The notes beneath the pieces are model-generated. The model had not been told where the DNA came from, ran no database searches, and saw only the letters and a program-made list of their open reading frames with translations. Of a stretch of DNA of 64,000 nt, positions 15,399-24,286 are shown in pieces (position 1 is the stretch's first letter; each line of letters begins with the position of its first letter). The stretch covers positions 1 to 64,000 of the forward strand of contig NZ_CZAQ01000002.1 of the NCBI RefSeq assembly GCF_001404695.1, given 5' to 3'. Source of the DNA: Collinsella aerofaciens (GTDB lineage: Bacteria > Actinomycetota > Coriobacteriia > Coriobacteriales > Coriobacteriaceae). Both the position numbers and the translations under genes were made by a program.

Positions 15399-16728
15399 AG
15401 AGATGCCCCATCAGATCGGTGTGATACATGCCCGACAAAAACTCGTCGTTTGCCAGCACGTCGAGCTGAAGCTCGCTGTTTTCGCTTACGCCCTCAATCA
15501 CGAGCTCGCCCAGGGCCGAGCGCATCTTGCGAATGGCGCCGTCACGCGTGGGCGCACACACGATGAGCTTGCCGAGCATGGAGTCGTAGTACGGCGGAAC
15601 GTTCGCACCGGTAAACATGGCGGAATCCCAACGCACGCGCGGGCCACCCGGCACACGTAACGCGGTGACCGTTCCGCACGACGGCAGAAAGTCCGGCGTT
15701 TCGGCATTGATGCGACACTCCATGGCGTGGTTGCGCACCGGCATGTCCTCCTGCTCAAAGGGCAGAGGCTGGCCGGCTGCCACGCGCAGCTGCCACTTGA
15801 CCAAGTCGGTATCGGTTACAAACTCTGTAACCGGATGCTCCACCTGCAAGCGCGTGTTCATTTCCATAAAGTAGAAATTGCCGTCGTCCGAATACAGGAA
15901 CTCGATGGTGCCAGCGCCCTCATAGCCGACGGCACGAGCCAAGTCGCGCGCCGCCTTGTGCATACGGGCACGAATATCGTCGCGTCCGTCGAGGCACGGC
16001 GCGGGGCTCTCCTCGATCAGCTTTTGGTTGCGGCGCTGCACCGAGCACTCGCGCTCACCGAGCGAAAACACATGGCCCTGCTTATCGGCCATAATCTGTA
16101 CCTCAACGTGATGCGCCGGCGCGACGAACTTCTCCATGTAGCACTCGCCGTCGCCAAAAACGGCCTCGCCCTCGGCACGCGCCTCGATGAACGCCTTTGC
16201 CGCGTCTTCCACGCGCTCGACCTTGCGAATACCGCGACCGCCACCGCCGGCACGCGCCTTGATGAGCACGGGACAGCCGATGCGCTCGGCCTCGGCCGTC
16301 GCCTCCTCGGGGCTTTTGAGCAAATCGCAGCCCGGCACGATGGGCACGCCCGCGGCGGCGGCCGTTCGGCGTGCGGCGTCCTTGTCGCCCATGCTGTCGA
16401 TCACCTCGGCCGAAGGACCGACAAACGCCAGACCGTACTTGTCGCAGTCGCGCACGAAGCTCGCCTTCTCGGAGAAAAAGCCATAGCCGGGATGAATTGC
16501 CTTAGCTCCCGACTTCACGGCACAGGTGAGCACGGCATCGTCGTTGAGGTAGCTCTCGGCAAGACGCGGGCCGCCGATGCAATACGCCTCGTCGGCAAGC
16601 TGCACGTGCAGCGCGTCCGCATCGGCCGTGGAATAAACGGCGACGGTCTTGATGCCCATATCGCGGCACGCGCGGATAACACGGACCGCGACTTCGCCGC
16701 GGTTGGCGATGAGCACTTTGTCGAACAT
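15385..16728 (-). CDS. accC: Acetyl-CoA carboxylase, biotin carboxylase subunit
   Basis: 447 aa ATP-grasp enzyme carboxylating the biotin on AccB. N-terminal MFDKVLIANRGEVAVRVIRA, the glycine-rich KARAGGGGRGIR loop, the EMNTRLQVEHPVTE active-site segment and the C-terminal biotin carboxylase domain are all present. The ATG at 16728 was chosen over an open frame 73 codons longer, because the family N-terminus begins there and GGAAGG precedes it. Directly after fabZ. Confidence 0.96.
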   Translation of the reverse strand: MFDKVLIANRGEVAVRVIRACRDMGIKTVAVYSTADADALHVQLADEAYCIGGPRLAESYLNDDAVLTCAVKSGAKAIHPGYGFFSEKASFVRDCDKYGLAFVGPSAEVIDSMGDKDAARRTAAAAGVPIVPGCDLLKSPEEATAEAERIGCPVLIKARAGGGGRGIRKVERVEDAAKAFIEARAEGEAVFGDGECYMEKFVAPAHHVEVQIMADKQGHVFSLGERECSVQRRNQKLIEESPAPCLDGRDDIRARMHKAARDLARAVGYEGAGTIEFLYSDDGNFYFMEMNTRLQVEHPVTEFVTDTDLVKWQLRVAAGQPLPFEQEDMPVRNHAMECRINAETPDFLPSCGTVTALRVPGGPRVRWDSAMFTGANVPPYYDSMLGKLIVCAPTRDGAIRKMRSALGELVIEGVSENSELQLDVLANDEFLSGMYHTDLMGHLYADE

Positions 16729-16738
16729 GAAGCCTTCC

Positions 16739-17161
16739 TTAACTTTCGTGCACGAGTGCAAAAGACATATCGGCGCGGCAGCAAACCTCACCGTTGACGC
16801 TCGCGGTACCCGTCGCAAAGCGGAACGGCCCGCGCGCACGCGTGATGGAGCACACCAGATCCACCGTGTCGCCCGGGCGCACCGGACGCTTAAAGCGCAC
16901 CTTGTCCAGACTCGTGTAGAACGGCGTCGCGCCGCGCGCCTCCTCATCGCCCATCAGCAGCACACAGCAGTTCTGGGCGAGCATCTCGCACTGAATCACG
17001 CCGGGGACGACCGGGTTTCCCGGAAAATGCCCCTGCAAAAAGTACTCGTCGCCCGTAATCGTGATCTTGCCGTGGGCCTCGTCGCCCACCAGCTCGGCTT
17101 CGTCGAGCAAAAGCATCGGCTCGCGATGCGGCAACAGCTTCTTGAGCTCTTCTTTGTTCAT
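16739..17161 (-). CDS. fabZ: 3-hydroxyacyl-ACP dehydratase
   Basis: 140 aa hot-dog fold enzyme removing water from 3-hydroxyacyl-ACP. The active-site motif QGHFPGNPVVPGVIQCEMLAQ-like (residues 45-64) supplies the catalytic His and a downstream Glu. The ATG at 17161 has AGGTGA just upstream; a GTG three codons earlier, touching the accB stop, is an alternative. Inserted between accB and accC. Confidence 0.94.
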   Translation of the reverse strand: MNKEELKKLLPHREPMLLLDEAELVGDEAHGKITITGDEYFLQGHFPGNPVVPGVIQCEMLAQNCCVLLMGDEEARGATPFYTSLDKVRFKRPVRPGDTVDLVCSITRARGPFRFATGTASVNGEVCCRADMSFALVHES

Positions 17162-17170
17162 GGATATCAC

Positions 17171-17644
17171 CTATCCGATCCTCATGAGGCAGCTGCCAAA
17201 CTCCACGAGGTCGCCATCGGCCACGCAGATCTCGAGCACCTCGCCGTCTGCCTCGGCCGTCACCTCGTTGAGAACCTTCATGGCCTCGATGATGCAGAGG
17301 GTCTCGCCGGCCTTGACCTTGGAGCCCACGCGCACAAACGGCTCGTCGCCCGGCGCCGGGGCAGCATAGAAAACGCCGACCATGGGAGCGGTCACCTCGG
17401 TGCCCTTGGGCTCCGGTGAGGCGGCAGGTGCCTGCGCGGCGGGCTCCGGTGCGGCAGGCGCGACTGCGGGAGCTGCAACTTGAGCGGCCATGGCGCTCGG
17501 CATGGGCATGGGCACGGCAACCGGCTGCGCGGCGCTCGCGCGCTCGAGCTCGACCGCGGTGCCATCGGGCTCCTCAACACGTACGCGCGTGAGGCCGCGG
17601 TCCTCCATAACATCGGCTATCTCGGCAAGTCTTTTGGAATCCAT
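17171..17644 (-). CDS. accB: Biotin carboxyl carrier protein of acetyl-CoA carboxylase
   Basis: 157 aa. The C-terminal biotinyl domain has the EAMK motif with Lys123 as the biotin site, and the usual APMVGVFY thumb region before it. The first 35 residues form the N-terminal helix (LAEIADVMEDRGLTRV), followed by an Ala/Pro-rich flexible linker (about 45-85). BirA, its modifying ligase, is at 23025 on the other strand. Starts three bases after fabF. Confidence 0.96.
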   Translation of the reverse strand: MDSKRLAEIADVMEDRGLTRVRVEEPDGTAVELERASAAQPVAVPMPMPSAMAAQVAAPAVAPAAPEPAAQAPAASPEPKGTEVTAPMVGVFYAAPAPGDEPFVRVGSKVKAGETLCIIEAMKVLNEVTAEADGEVLEICVADGDLVEFGSCLMRIG

Positions 17645-17647
17645 GCT

Positions 17648-18898
17648 CTAGCTCCTCGTATATCTACGCAGCGCGATGGCGGCGTTGTGCCCGCCAAAGC
17701 CCAGGTTGGTCGAAAGCGCCCAGGTAAGGTCGGCGCGAACCGCTCGATTAGGCGTGTAATCAAGATCGCAGGCGGGATCGGGCGTGTGGTAGTTAATGGT
17801 CGGGGGCACCACGCCCTGCTCGAGCGCCATGGCACAGGCCATGACCTCGATGGCACCCGTAGCACCGATCATGTGGCCGGTCATCGACTTGGTCGACGAG
17901 ACATGTGCGGCGCGCGCCGCGTCCTCGCCGAGCGCTCGCTTAATGCCCGCCGTCTCGGACGAATCATTAAGCTTGGTCGAGGTGCCGTGGGCATTGATGT
18001 AGAGGCCCTCGGAAGGCTTGACGTCGCCCTCGGCCACCGCCAGCGATATCGCGCGGGCAATGCCGGCAGCCTCGGGATCGGGACTCGTGATGTGATAAGC
18101 ATCATCGGTGTTGCCGTAGCCCACGACCTCGGCATAAATGTGCGCACCGCGTGCCTGCGCATGTTCCATGCTCTCGAGTACCAGCACGCAAGCGCCCTCG
18201 CCCATCACAAAGCCGTCGCGGTCTGCATCGAACGGGCGGCAAGCCGTCGCAGGATCGGGGTTGGTGGTCAATGCGCGGCAGGACGTAAAGCCTGCAACGG
18301 CATCGGGGATAATGGCCGCCTCGGCGCCGCCCGCGAGGATCGCGTCGGCATAGCCGTGCTTGATGGCGCGGAACGCCTCGCCCACCGCATGGGCCGAGGT
18401 CGCGCAAGCAGTCACGACTGGCAGGGTCGGTCCCTTTGCCTTGTGGCGGATCGCGATATTGCCCGAAGCCATGTTGGGGATCATCATCGCAATCATATAG
18501 GGCGATGCGCGGCGAGGTCCACGATCGGCGATCGTGTGGACGTTGTCGACGAGCGTCGTCATGCCGCCCACGCCCGAGCCCACGTAGACGCCCAGACGCT
18601 CACGATCGATGGCGCCTTCGACATCAAAGCCCGCATCGTGCATTGCCTCGTCCGAAGCCGCCATCGCAAACTGAACGCAGGGGTCCAGATGCTTGGCATC
18701 ACGCTTGCCAAAGTACTCGTTGCCGTCAAAGCCCTTGACCTCGGCCGCCACCTTGACGGCAAACGCATCGGTATCGAAGTGCGTGATCGGGCCGATGCCG
18801 CACGTCCCGGCGCACATGGCCGCCCAGGTGGCAAGTGCGGTGTTGCCGAGCGGCGATACGGCACCTATGCCAGTGATTGCAACTCTCTGTTCCATCAT
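17648..18898 (-). CDS. fabF: 3-oxoacyl-ACP synthase II (KAS II)
   Basis: 416 aa thiolase-fold condensing enzyme extending acyl-ACP with malonyl-ACP. Catalytic Cys in VVTACATSAHAV (about residue 160), with His in NAHGTSTKLND and STKSMTGHMIGA. The ATG at 18898 has GAGGAG seven bases upstream and is preferred over one five codons earlier. The only FabF or FabB in the window. Confidence 0.95.
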   Translation of the reverse strand: MMEQRVAITGIGAVSPLGNTALATWAAMCAGTCGIGPITHFDTDAFAVKVAAEVKGFDGNEYFGKRDAKHLDPCVQFAMAASDEAMHDAGFDVEGAIDRERLGVYVGSGVGGMTTLVDNVHTIADRGPRRASPYMIAMMIPNMASGNIAIRHKAKGPTLPVVTACATSAHAVGEAFRAIKHGYADAILAGGAEAAIIPDAVAGFTSCRALTTNPDPATACRPFDADRDGFVMGEGACVLVLESMEHAQARGAHIYAEVVGYGNTDDAYHITSPDPEAAGIARAISLAVAEGDVKPSEGLYINAHGTSTKLNDSSETAGIKRALGEDAARAAHVSSTKSMTGHMIGATGAIEVMACAMALEQGVVPPTINYHTPDPACDLDYTPNRAVRADLTWALSTNLGFGGHNAAIALRRYTRS

Positions 18899-18934
18899 GG
18901 TCTCCTCATCCAAGCCGTTCTTCGGCCCTGGTTT

Positions 18935-19708
18935 CTACATCGCCATTCCGCCGTCAACGCGTACGACCTCGCCCGTAATGTAGGCAGCCGCATCGCTCGC
19001 CAAAAAACGCACCACACCGGCCACTTCCTCGGGGCGCGCCATGCGCTTTAGGGGAATCTGCTCCTCGGTTGCCGCGCGAACCTTCTCCGAGAGCTTTGCC
19101 GTCATATCCGTCTCGACAAACCCGGGGGCGACCGCGTTCACTCGTACGCCGCGGGGCGCAAGCTCGCGCGCCACCGCCTTGGTAAGCCCTATCACGCCCG
19201 CCTTGGAGGCGGCGTAGTTGACTTGGCCGGCATTGCCCATCAGGCCCACGACCGAGCTCATGTTGACGACGCAACCGCCGCGCTGGCGCATAAAGGTCTT
19301 GGTGAGCGCGCGCGTCATATTGAATGTTCCCTTGAGATTGACATCGAGCACGCGATCGAAAGCATCGTCGCCCATACGCATGAGCAGGCCGTCGCGCGTG
19401 ATGCCGGCGTTGTTGACGAGCACCCAAATGGAGCCAAAGTCGTTGAGGACCGCTTCCACGCACGCGTTGACGGCGGCGGGGTCGGCCACGTCGCATTGAT
19501 ATGCGCGCGCCGCGGCACCAGCCGCCTCGCAGGCTTCGCACGTCTCGCGCGCCGCATCGACGCTGCCGGCATAGACGACAGCGATATCAAAGCCGTCCTC
19601 CGCCAGACCGACAGCGCAGGCGCGGCCGATACCACGCGATCCGCCCGTGACCAGTGCCACGAGACGTGAGTCGTTGCGCTCGAGCGTGCCGTTGTTCAAG
19701 TTGCCCAT
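18935..19708 (-). CDS. fabG: 3-oxoacyl-ACP reductase
   Basis: 257 aa short-chain dehydrogenase. NADPH-binding TGGSRGIGRA, NNAG, and the catalytic Ser, Tyr and Lys in NMSSVVGLMG and YAASKAG. C-terminal PEEVAGVVRFLASDAAAYITGE and VDGGMAM are typical of FabG. A 12-residue polar N-terminal tail precedes the fold. Cytosolic; reduces 3-ketoacyl-ACP in elongation. Confidence 0.95.
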   Translation of the reverse strand: MGNLNNGTLERNDSRLVALVTGGSRGIGRACAVGLAEDGFDIAVVYAGSVDAARETCEACEAAGAAARAYQCDVADPAAVNACVEAVLNDFGSIWVLVNNAGITRDGLLMRMGDDAFDRVLDVNLKGTFNMTRALTKTFMRQRGGCVVNMSSVVGLMGNAGQVNYAASKAGVIGLTKAVARELAPRGVRVNAVAPGFVETDMTAKLSEKVRAATEEQIPLKRMARPEEVAGVVRFLASDAAAYITGEVVRVDGGMAM

Positions 19709-19738
19709 GTCATTCCTTTCGGGTTACAGCCCTGTGGA

Positions 19739-20671
19739 CTATGCGAGCTCGTCGGCAATAGCTGCGACCTGCTCGGCCGTTTCGCACGAATACACGCGAA
19801 CGTCGCTCAGCGTACGCTTGACCAGGCCCGACAGCGTTTTGCCAGGGCCGACCTCAATAAACGTGTCGATGCCCTGATCCTGCAGAGTATGCAGCGTGTC
19901 GACCCAGCGCACGGCATGGCTCACCTGGTCGGCCAAGACATCCGATGCCGCTCGCGGGTCCGCCGGATAGGGCGCCGCCGTCATGTTTGCCATGACCGGA
20001 ATCAGCAGCGGAGACGGCGCGTGGCCGTCTTGGATATACGTCGCCAGCCCCTCAGTCGCCTCGGCCATATAGGGGCTATGAAATGCACCCGACACCGCGA
20101 CTTTCATAGCGCGGCCGCCAGCCTCTTTTACTAGGACGTCGAGCTCCTGCAGTGCCTCGGACGCTCCGGCCACAACCGTCTGCTGCGGACTGTTGTAGTT
20201 GACCGGCCAGCAGTCCTCGCCGGCCTGTTTTGCCAGGCCCTCGACTTGCGCCGCATCGAGTTTGATGACGGCGCGCATGCCGCCGGGGTGACGCTCGGCC
20301 GCCGTGGCCATCAATGCCGCGCGCTCACACACGAGCTCAAAACCCGCTCGCGTATCGAATGCCCCCGCGAAGGTGAGTGCTGCGACCTCGCCCAGCGAGA
20401 ATCCCGCACAGGCGGCAGGCACCACGCCGCGCTCGCGCAGGGCGACGGCGACAGCTAAGTCGTGCGCGAACACGCAAGGCTGCGTGTTCTCGGTCTGCGA
20501 GAGCTCCTCTTTCGAGGCGCTCCGGCACTGCTTGCTCGTCCCCGGGCGCACCTCGTCGGCAATGGCGAACACCTCGGCAGCCGCCGGCGATGTCTCGATC
20601 AGGTCGACGCCCATCGCGGGATGCTGGGCACCCTGACCGGCAAACAAAAGCGCTACGCTACCCATGCGCAC
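19739..20671 (-). CDS. fabD: Malonyl-CoA-ACP transacylase
   Basis: 310 aa. GQGAQ near the N-terminus, nucleophile Ser92 in GFSLGE and a conserved His in SGAFHSPYM. Loads malonyl groups onto AcpP. The start overlaps the fabK end by 19 bases, implying coupled translation. Length is normal. Confidence 0.95.
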   Translation of the reverse strand: MRMGSVALLFAGQGAQHPAMGVDLIETSPAAAEVFAIADEVRPGTSKQCRSASKEELSQTENTQPCVFAHDLAVAVALRERGVVPAACAGFSLGEVAALTFAGAFDTRAGFELVCERAALMATAAERHPGGMRAVIKLDAAQVEGLAKQAGEDCWPVNYNSPQQTVVAGASEALQELDVLVKEAGGRAMKVAVSGAFHSPYMAEATEGLATYIQDGHAPSPLLIPVMANMTAAPYPADPRAASDVLADQVSHAVRWVDTLHTLQDQGIDTFIEVGPGKTLSGLVKRTLSDVRVYSCETAEQVAAIADELA

Positions 20672-21597
20672 GCTCCCCTCAGGACGCGCTCGGTGCCATC
20701 GACCAGGTCATCGACGATTTCACGTGCGCTTTGGCGCTCGTTGACCATGCCGGCAATCTGTCCACACAAAAACGAGCCCTCTTCGTAATTACCGTCCTTT
20801 GCCGCCTTGCGAAGCGCACCCGTACCCATGGCCCCGAGCTCCTCGGGGCTTGCGCCCGCCGCCTCGTTCTTGGCATACGCGTTGGTGAAGGGACTCTTGA
20901 GGGCGCGAACCGGATGTCCCGTCGAGCGACCGGTCGCGCGCGTCGACGTGTCGCCCGCCTTGATCACCAGCTCTTTGTACTGTTCGGATACGGTGCACTC
21001 GTTTGCGACCAGAAAGCGCGTACCCACTTGCACGCCGGCGGCGCCCAGCATAAAGGCGGCCGCTACGCCGCGGCCGTCGGCAATACCGCCGGCGGCCACG
21101 ACGGGGATATCGACCGCATCGACAACCTGCGGCACCAATGCCATCGTCGAGGTCTCGCCAATATGGCCGCCTGATTCGGTGCCCTCGGCAACCACGGCAG
21201 TGGCTCCGCGACGCGCCACGAGACGCGCCAGCGCCACAGATGCAACAACCGGGATGACCTTGATGCCCGCCTCGTTCCACGCCTTCATGTACTTGGTGGG
21301 ATTTCCGGCGCCCGTCACGACGACCGGCACTCGCTCGTCAATAACGACCCGCGCGACCTCGTCGGCAAACGGGCTCATGAGCATAACGTTGACGCCAAAG
21401 GGCTTATCCGTCCTGGCGCGCAGCTCGTGAATCTGGTCGCGCAGCCAGTTGGCATCGGCGTTCATGGCCGCGATAATCCCCAAGCCGCCCGCCTCGGACA
21501 CTGCGGACGCCAGCGAGGCGTCGGCAATCCAGGCCATACCGCCCTGGAACACGGGCTTTTCGATGCCGAGCAGATCGCAGAGAGGAGTCTTGAGCAT
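20653..21597 (-). CDS. fabK: Enoyl-ACP reductase II, FMN-dependent
   Basis: 314 aa TIM-barrel flavoprotein (nitronate monooxygenase-like), catalysing the last reduction of each cycle. MAWIADASLASAVSEAGGLG, GTESGGHIGE, AAGGIADGRG and LGAAGVQVGTRF bind FMN. No FabI appears in the window, so FabK is likely the enoyl reductase here; FabK enzymes are naturally insensitive to triclosan. Starts two bases after acpP. Confidence 0.94.
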   Translation of the reverse strand: MLKTPLCDLLGIEKPVFQGGMAWIADASLASAVSEAGGLGIIAAMNADANWLRDQIHELRARTDKPFGVNVMLMSPFADEVARVVIDERVPVVVTGAGNPTKYMKAWNEAGIKVIPVVASVALARLVARRGATAVVAEGTESGGHIGETSTMALVPQVVDAVDIPVVAAGGIADGRGVAAAFMLGAAGVQVGTRFLVANECTVSEQYKELVIKAGDTSTRATGRSTGHPVRALKSPFTNAYAKNEAAGASPEELGAMGTGALRKAAKDGNYEEGSFLCGQIAGMVNERQSAREIVDDLVDGTERVLRGACAWVA

Positions 21598-21599
21598 CT

Positions 21600-21836
21600 C
21601 TACTTCTCCAATGCCGCCTCGACCGTATCGGCGAACTCGCCGACCGTCTTGGGGTTCTCCTCGGTATCGAGCTGGATGCCAAACTCGTCCTCGACGGCGA
21701 CGAGGATCTCGACGGTGCCCAGACTGTCGAGACCAATCTCCTCGAGCGTGGACTCGGGCTTCATCTCGACGTCGTCAAGGCCAGCGGTCTCGCGGATAAC
21801 GTCGCAAACGCGCTCGAAGGTCTTCTGATCTGACAT
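21600..21836 (-). CDS. acpP: Acyl carrier protein
   Basis: 78 aa acidic four-helix protein. Ser38 in LDSLGTVEI is the 4'-phosphopantetheine site. It carries the growing acyl chain between the enzymes encoded around it. Between fabH and fabK. The usual DSLDxVEL motif here reads DSLGTVEI, with Gly in place of the common Asp. Confidence 0.96.
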   Translation of the reverse strand: MSDQKTFERVCDVIRETAGLDDVEMKPESTLEEIGLDSLGTVEILVAVEDEFGIQLDTEENPKTVGEFADTVEAALEK

Positions 21837-21888
21837 GGTAGTTCTCCTTTGTTTGTGCCCCAGGGGCGTTTTTATTTCCTATGTGCGA

Positions 21889-22848
21889 CTACTTCCAACG
21901 AAGCAGATAGCCACCTATATCCAGGCCGGCGCCAAATCCAACGAGGGCGATGGTGTCGCCCGCATTCAGTGCGTCGGTGCGTGCCAGCCGGTCAAGCGCA
22001 AAGGGAATGCAGGCGCTCGAAATGTTGCCGGTCTCGCATAGCGTTCGAACCACGCGCTCGTCTGGCACACCGAGGCGCTTGACCGCCTGACTCAGGATTC
22101 GTTCGTTAGCCTGATGGAATACAAAATGGTCGATGTCCTCGACCGAAATGCCCGCATCGCTCGCAAGCTTATGGACCGTGTCGCAGATGGCGTTGACGCC
22201 GAACTTGAACACGCGGCGGCCATTCATGGACAGCACGCTCTCGCTATCTGCGGAGGCCTTAAACGGCGAGGTGCCAACCAGACCGGGAACGCGCAACGTC
22301 TCGACGTCGGGCGCCGTCGAAAGCTCAACGGCAAGGGGGCTGTCTCCCCCAGCCTCAATCACCGCGGCGCCTGCCCCATCGCCAAAGAGCACGCAGGTGG
22401 CGCGGTCGGTCCAGTCGAGCGCGCGCGTCATCTGCTCGGCAGCAACGATAAGCACGCGCTTGGCACGACCCCGGGCGATATAGCCCTCGGCAACATCGAG
22501 CGCAAATACGAAGCCGGCACAGGCCGCCGAAACATCGAAGGCAGGGCACGTCGCGCCTAGTCGCTCAGCGACGGCGCACGCTTCGGCAGGAACGAGATGA
22601 TCGCCCGTCGTCGTCGAACAGACGATAAGATCCAGCTGGCTCGCATCGATTCCAGACGTCTGGAGCGCTTGCTCGCTCGCTGTCACGGCAAGGTCGTCGA
22701 GTGACTCGGTGGTGCACACATGGCGGCTCTTGATACCTGTGCGGGTAAAAATCCACTCATCCGAGGTATCGAGAAACTCGGACAGCTCGTCATTGGAAAC
22801 ACTGCGCTTAGGAAGCGCCGAGCCCGTTCCAAGAATCGTGAAACCCAT
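21889..22848 (-). CDS. fabH: 3-oxoacyl-ACP synthase III
   Basis: 319 aa; starts fatty-acid synthesis by joining acetyl-CoA (or another primer) to malonyl-ACP. Cys110 in VSAACAGF, His in FVFHQANERI and Asn in ALVGFGAG-adjacent GNISSA region give the Cys-His-Asn triad. The ATG at 22848 was chosen because AAAGGAGG precedes it; a longer frame exists upstream. First gene of the operon; two 19-bp repeats lie in its promoter region. Confidence 0.95.
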   Translation of the reverse strand: MGFTILGTGSALPKRSVSNDELSEFLDTSDEWIFTRTGIKSRHVCTTESLDDLAVTASEQALQTSGIDASQLDLIVCSTTTGDHLVPAEACAVAERLGATCPAFDVSAACAGFVFALDVAEGYIARGRAKRVLIVAAEQMTRALDWTDRATCVLFGDGAGAAVIEAGGDSPLAVELSTAPDVETLRVPGLVGTSPFKASADSESVLSMNGRRVFKFGVNAICDTVHKLASDAGISVEDIDHFVFHQANERILSQAVKRLGVPDERVVRTLCETGNISSACIPFALDRLARTDALNAGDTIALVGFGAGLDIGGYLLRWK

Positions 22849-22865
22849 CACTAACCTCCTTTGAG

Positions 22866-22932
22866 TTGTTGACGTGTTTACATCGACCAAGAGAGGATAG
22901 CGCATTTCAGTCGTTGTTGACGTATTAACATT
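22866..22932. promoter_or_regulatory. Paired 19-bp repeats between fabH and birA
   Basis: GTTGTTGACGTGTTTACAT (22866-22884) and GTTGTTGACGTATTAACAT (22914-22932) match at 17 of 19 positions and start 48 bp apart. Each contains a TGTT...AACA-like partial dyad. A TATCCT -10-like box for fabH lies between them on the minus strand. They are candidate operators for the whole fatty-acid operon and possibly birA. Confidence 0.5.
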
Positions 22933-23024
22933 AAATTGCCCAAATGCGACAAAGGCTTCACATTGTGTCTATCTCTCGACACCATTGCGTTATTCACTTA
23001 TTCATTAAGGAGGTAGCAGCCGTT

Positions 23025-23801
23025 ATGGATGCCAAATTAACGATAGTCGACGTAACCGGATCGACCAACGATGACCTGCTCGAAGCAGGAAAACAGGGAG
23101 CGCCGCACGGCACAGGACTTGCCGCCCGGGCTCAGACAGCAGGACGCGGCCGACGCGGCCACAAGTGGGATTCAACCGCCGGCAACCTATTGCTTTCGAT
23201 TGTCCTGCGTCCACGTGTTGATCCCACCAAGTACTCTGGTCTTGCCGCCGTCAGCGGCTTAGCGGTGCTCGAAGCGCTCGAAAAGCAAGGTCTTGCTAAC
23301 GAGATCGGCCTCAAATGGCCCAACGACCTCGTCGCGCGAGGGCGCAAACTCGGCGGCATCCTGGTCGAGGCGGCTCGTGACAACGAGGGCAAGCCCTTTG
23401 CCGTCTGCGGCATTGGCGTCAATGTGAACTATGTGCCCTCGGAGGTTCCCGATGGCGGCCTGCCGGCAATCGGCCTCTCAGACCTCAACGAGAATGTTCC
23501 CACCGTCGATGTGCTACTCAAGGGAGTCCATCACGCGATCGTGAATGCCGTAGGCACATGGACAGATCTGCTCAACGCCATGGAAGAAGACGCTGGTCCG
23601 ATCGCGCCCGTCCACGATGATTATGTCGCTCATCTCAATTGGATTGGGGAGCACGTAATCGCCCGTTCCCCTGCCGGTGACGAGCTGGCGCGTGGCATCT
23701 TTCAAACCGTCGATGCCTTTGGTCGAGCGTGCATCGAGACGGAAGACGACTTGCGATCCTTCCATTTTGAAGAGGCATCGCTGCGTCCCATGGGTAAATA
23801 G
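23025..23801 (+). CDS. birA: Biotin-acetyl-CoA-carboxylase ligase
   Basis: 258 aa. Catalytic core only: TGSTNDDLLE, the biotinyl-AMP loop GRGRRGHKW and KWPNDLV, plus the small C-terminal SH3-like domain. There is no N-terminal helix-turn-helix, so this is a ligase without the repressor function of the E. coli enzyme. The ATG at 23025 follows AAGGAGG; a longer frame upstream is unsupported. Divergent from the operon that encodes its substrate AccB. Confidence 0.94.
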   Translation: MDAKLTIVDVTGSTNDDLLEAGKQGAPHGTGLAARAQTAGRGRRGHKWDSTAGNLLLSIVLRPRVDPTKYSGLAAVSGLAVLEALEKQGLANEIGLKWPNDLVARGRKLGGILVEAARDNEGKPFAVCGIGVNVNYVPSEVPDGGLPAIGLSDLNENVPTVDVLLKGVHHAIVNAVGTWTDLLNAMEEDAGPIAPVHDDYVAHLNWIGEHVIARSPAGDELARGIFQTVDAFGRACIETEDDLRSFHFEEASLRPMGK

Positions 23802-23863
23802 GGCACCATAGCCACCCACTCGGCTGCATTCCCCGGCGGTTCAAACCCATCATGCAAAACAAA

Positions 23864-23896
23864 AGAGCCCCGCTACCGTAATGGCAGCGGGGCTCT
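23864..23896. terminator. Bidirectional terminator between birA and rpsJ
   Basis: 11-bp perfect stem AGAGCCCCGCT (23864-23874) with its complement (23886-23896), A-rich on the left side. It serves the convergent birA and rpsJ transcripts. Confidence 0.88.
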
Positions 23897-23917
23897 GTAA
23901 GCTATGAGCGATATCGC

Positions 23918-24226
23918 TTAGAGCTTGATGTCGATGTCGACGCCAGCGGGGAGGTCGAGACGCATGAGCGAATCAACAGTGCCCGAGGTGGGGTCGAGGA
24001 TGTCGATGAGGCGCTTGTGGGTGCGCATCTCGAACTGCTCACGGGAGTCCTTGTTCACGTGCGGCGAGCGGATAACCGTGTACAGGTTGCGCTCGGTGGG
24101 CAGGGGGACAGGACCGGAAACGCGAGCGCCAGTCTTCTGAGCGGTCTCGACGATGAGCTTCGCGGACTGATCGACGACCTCGTGATCATAGCCCTTGAGG
24201 CGAATGCGGATCTTCTGGGTAGCCAA
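23918..24226 (-). CDS. rpsJ: Small-subunit ribosomal protein S10
   Basis: 102 aa, normal length. [16 protein letters not shown] and [19 protein letters not shown] are diagnostic. S10 is also NusE, the NusG-binding partner in antitermination. Normally it heads the S10 operon; here it is the last gene after fusA and is followed by a terminator, while the rest of the S10 operon lies 14 kb away. Confidence 0.98.
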   Translation of the reverse strand: MATQKIRIRLKGYDHEVVDQSAKLIVETAQKTGARVSGPVPLPTERNLYTVIRSPHVNKDSREQFEMRTHKRLIDILDPTSGTVDSLMRLDLPAGVDIDIKL

Positions 24227-24286
24227 CTTAAACCTCCAAAGAGTGCGAGAGATGTTCTCGCGGATTACGTAACAGGGAGCTCGAAC

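Noticed and set aside
13581-15566. 661-codon plus-strand frame opposite accDA
   Set aside because: Antisense shadow; Arg/His/Ala-rich product with no recognisable fold.
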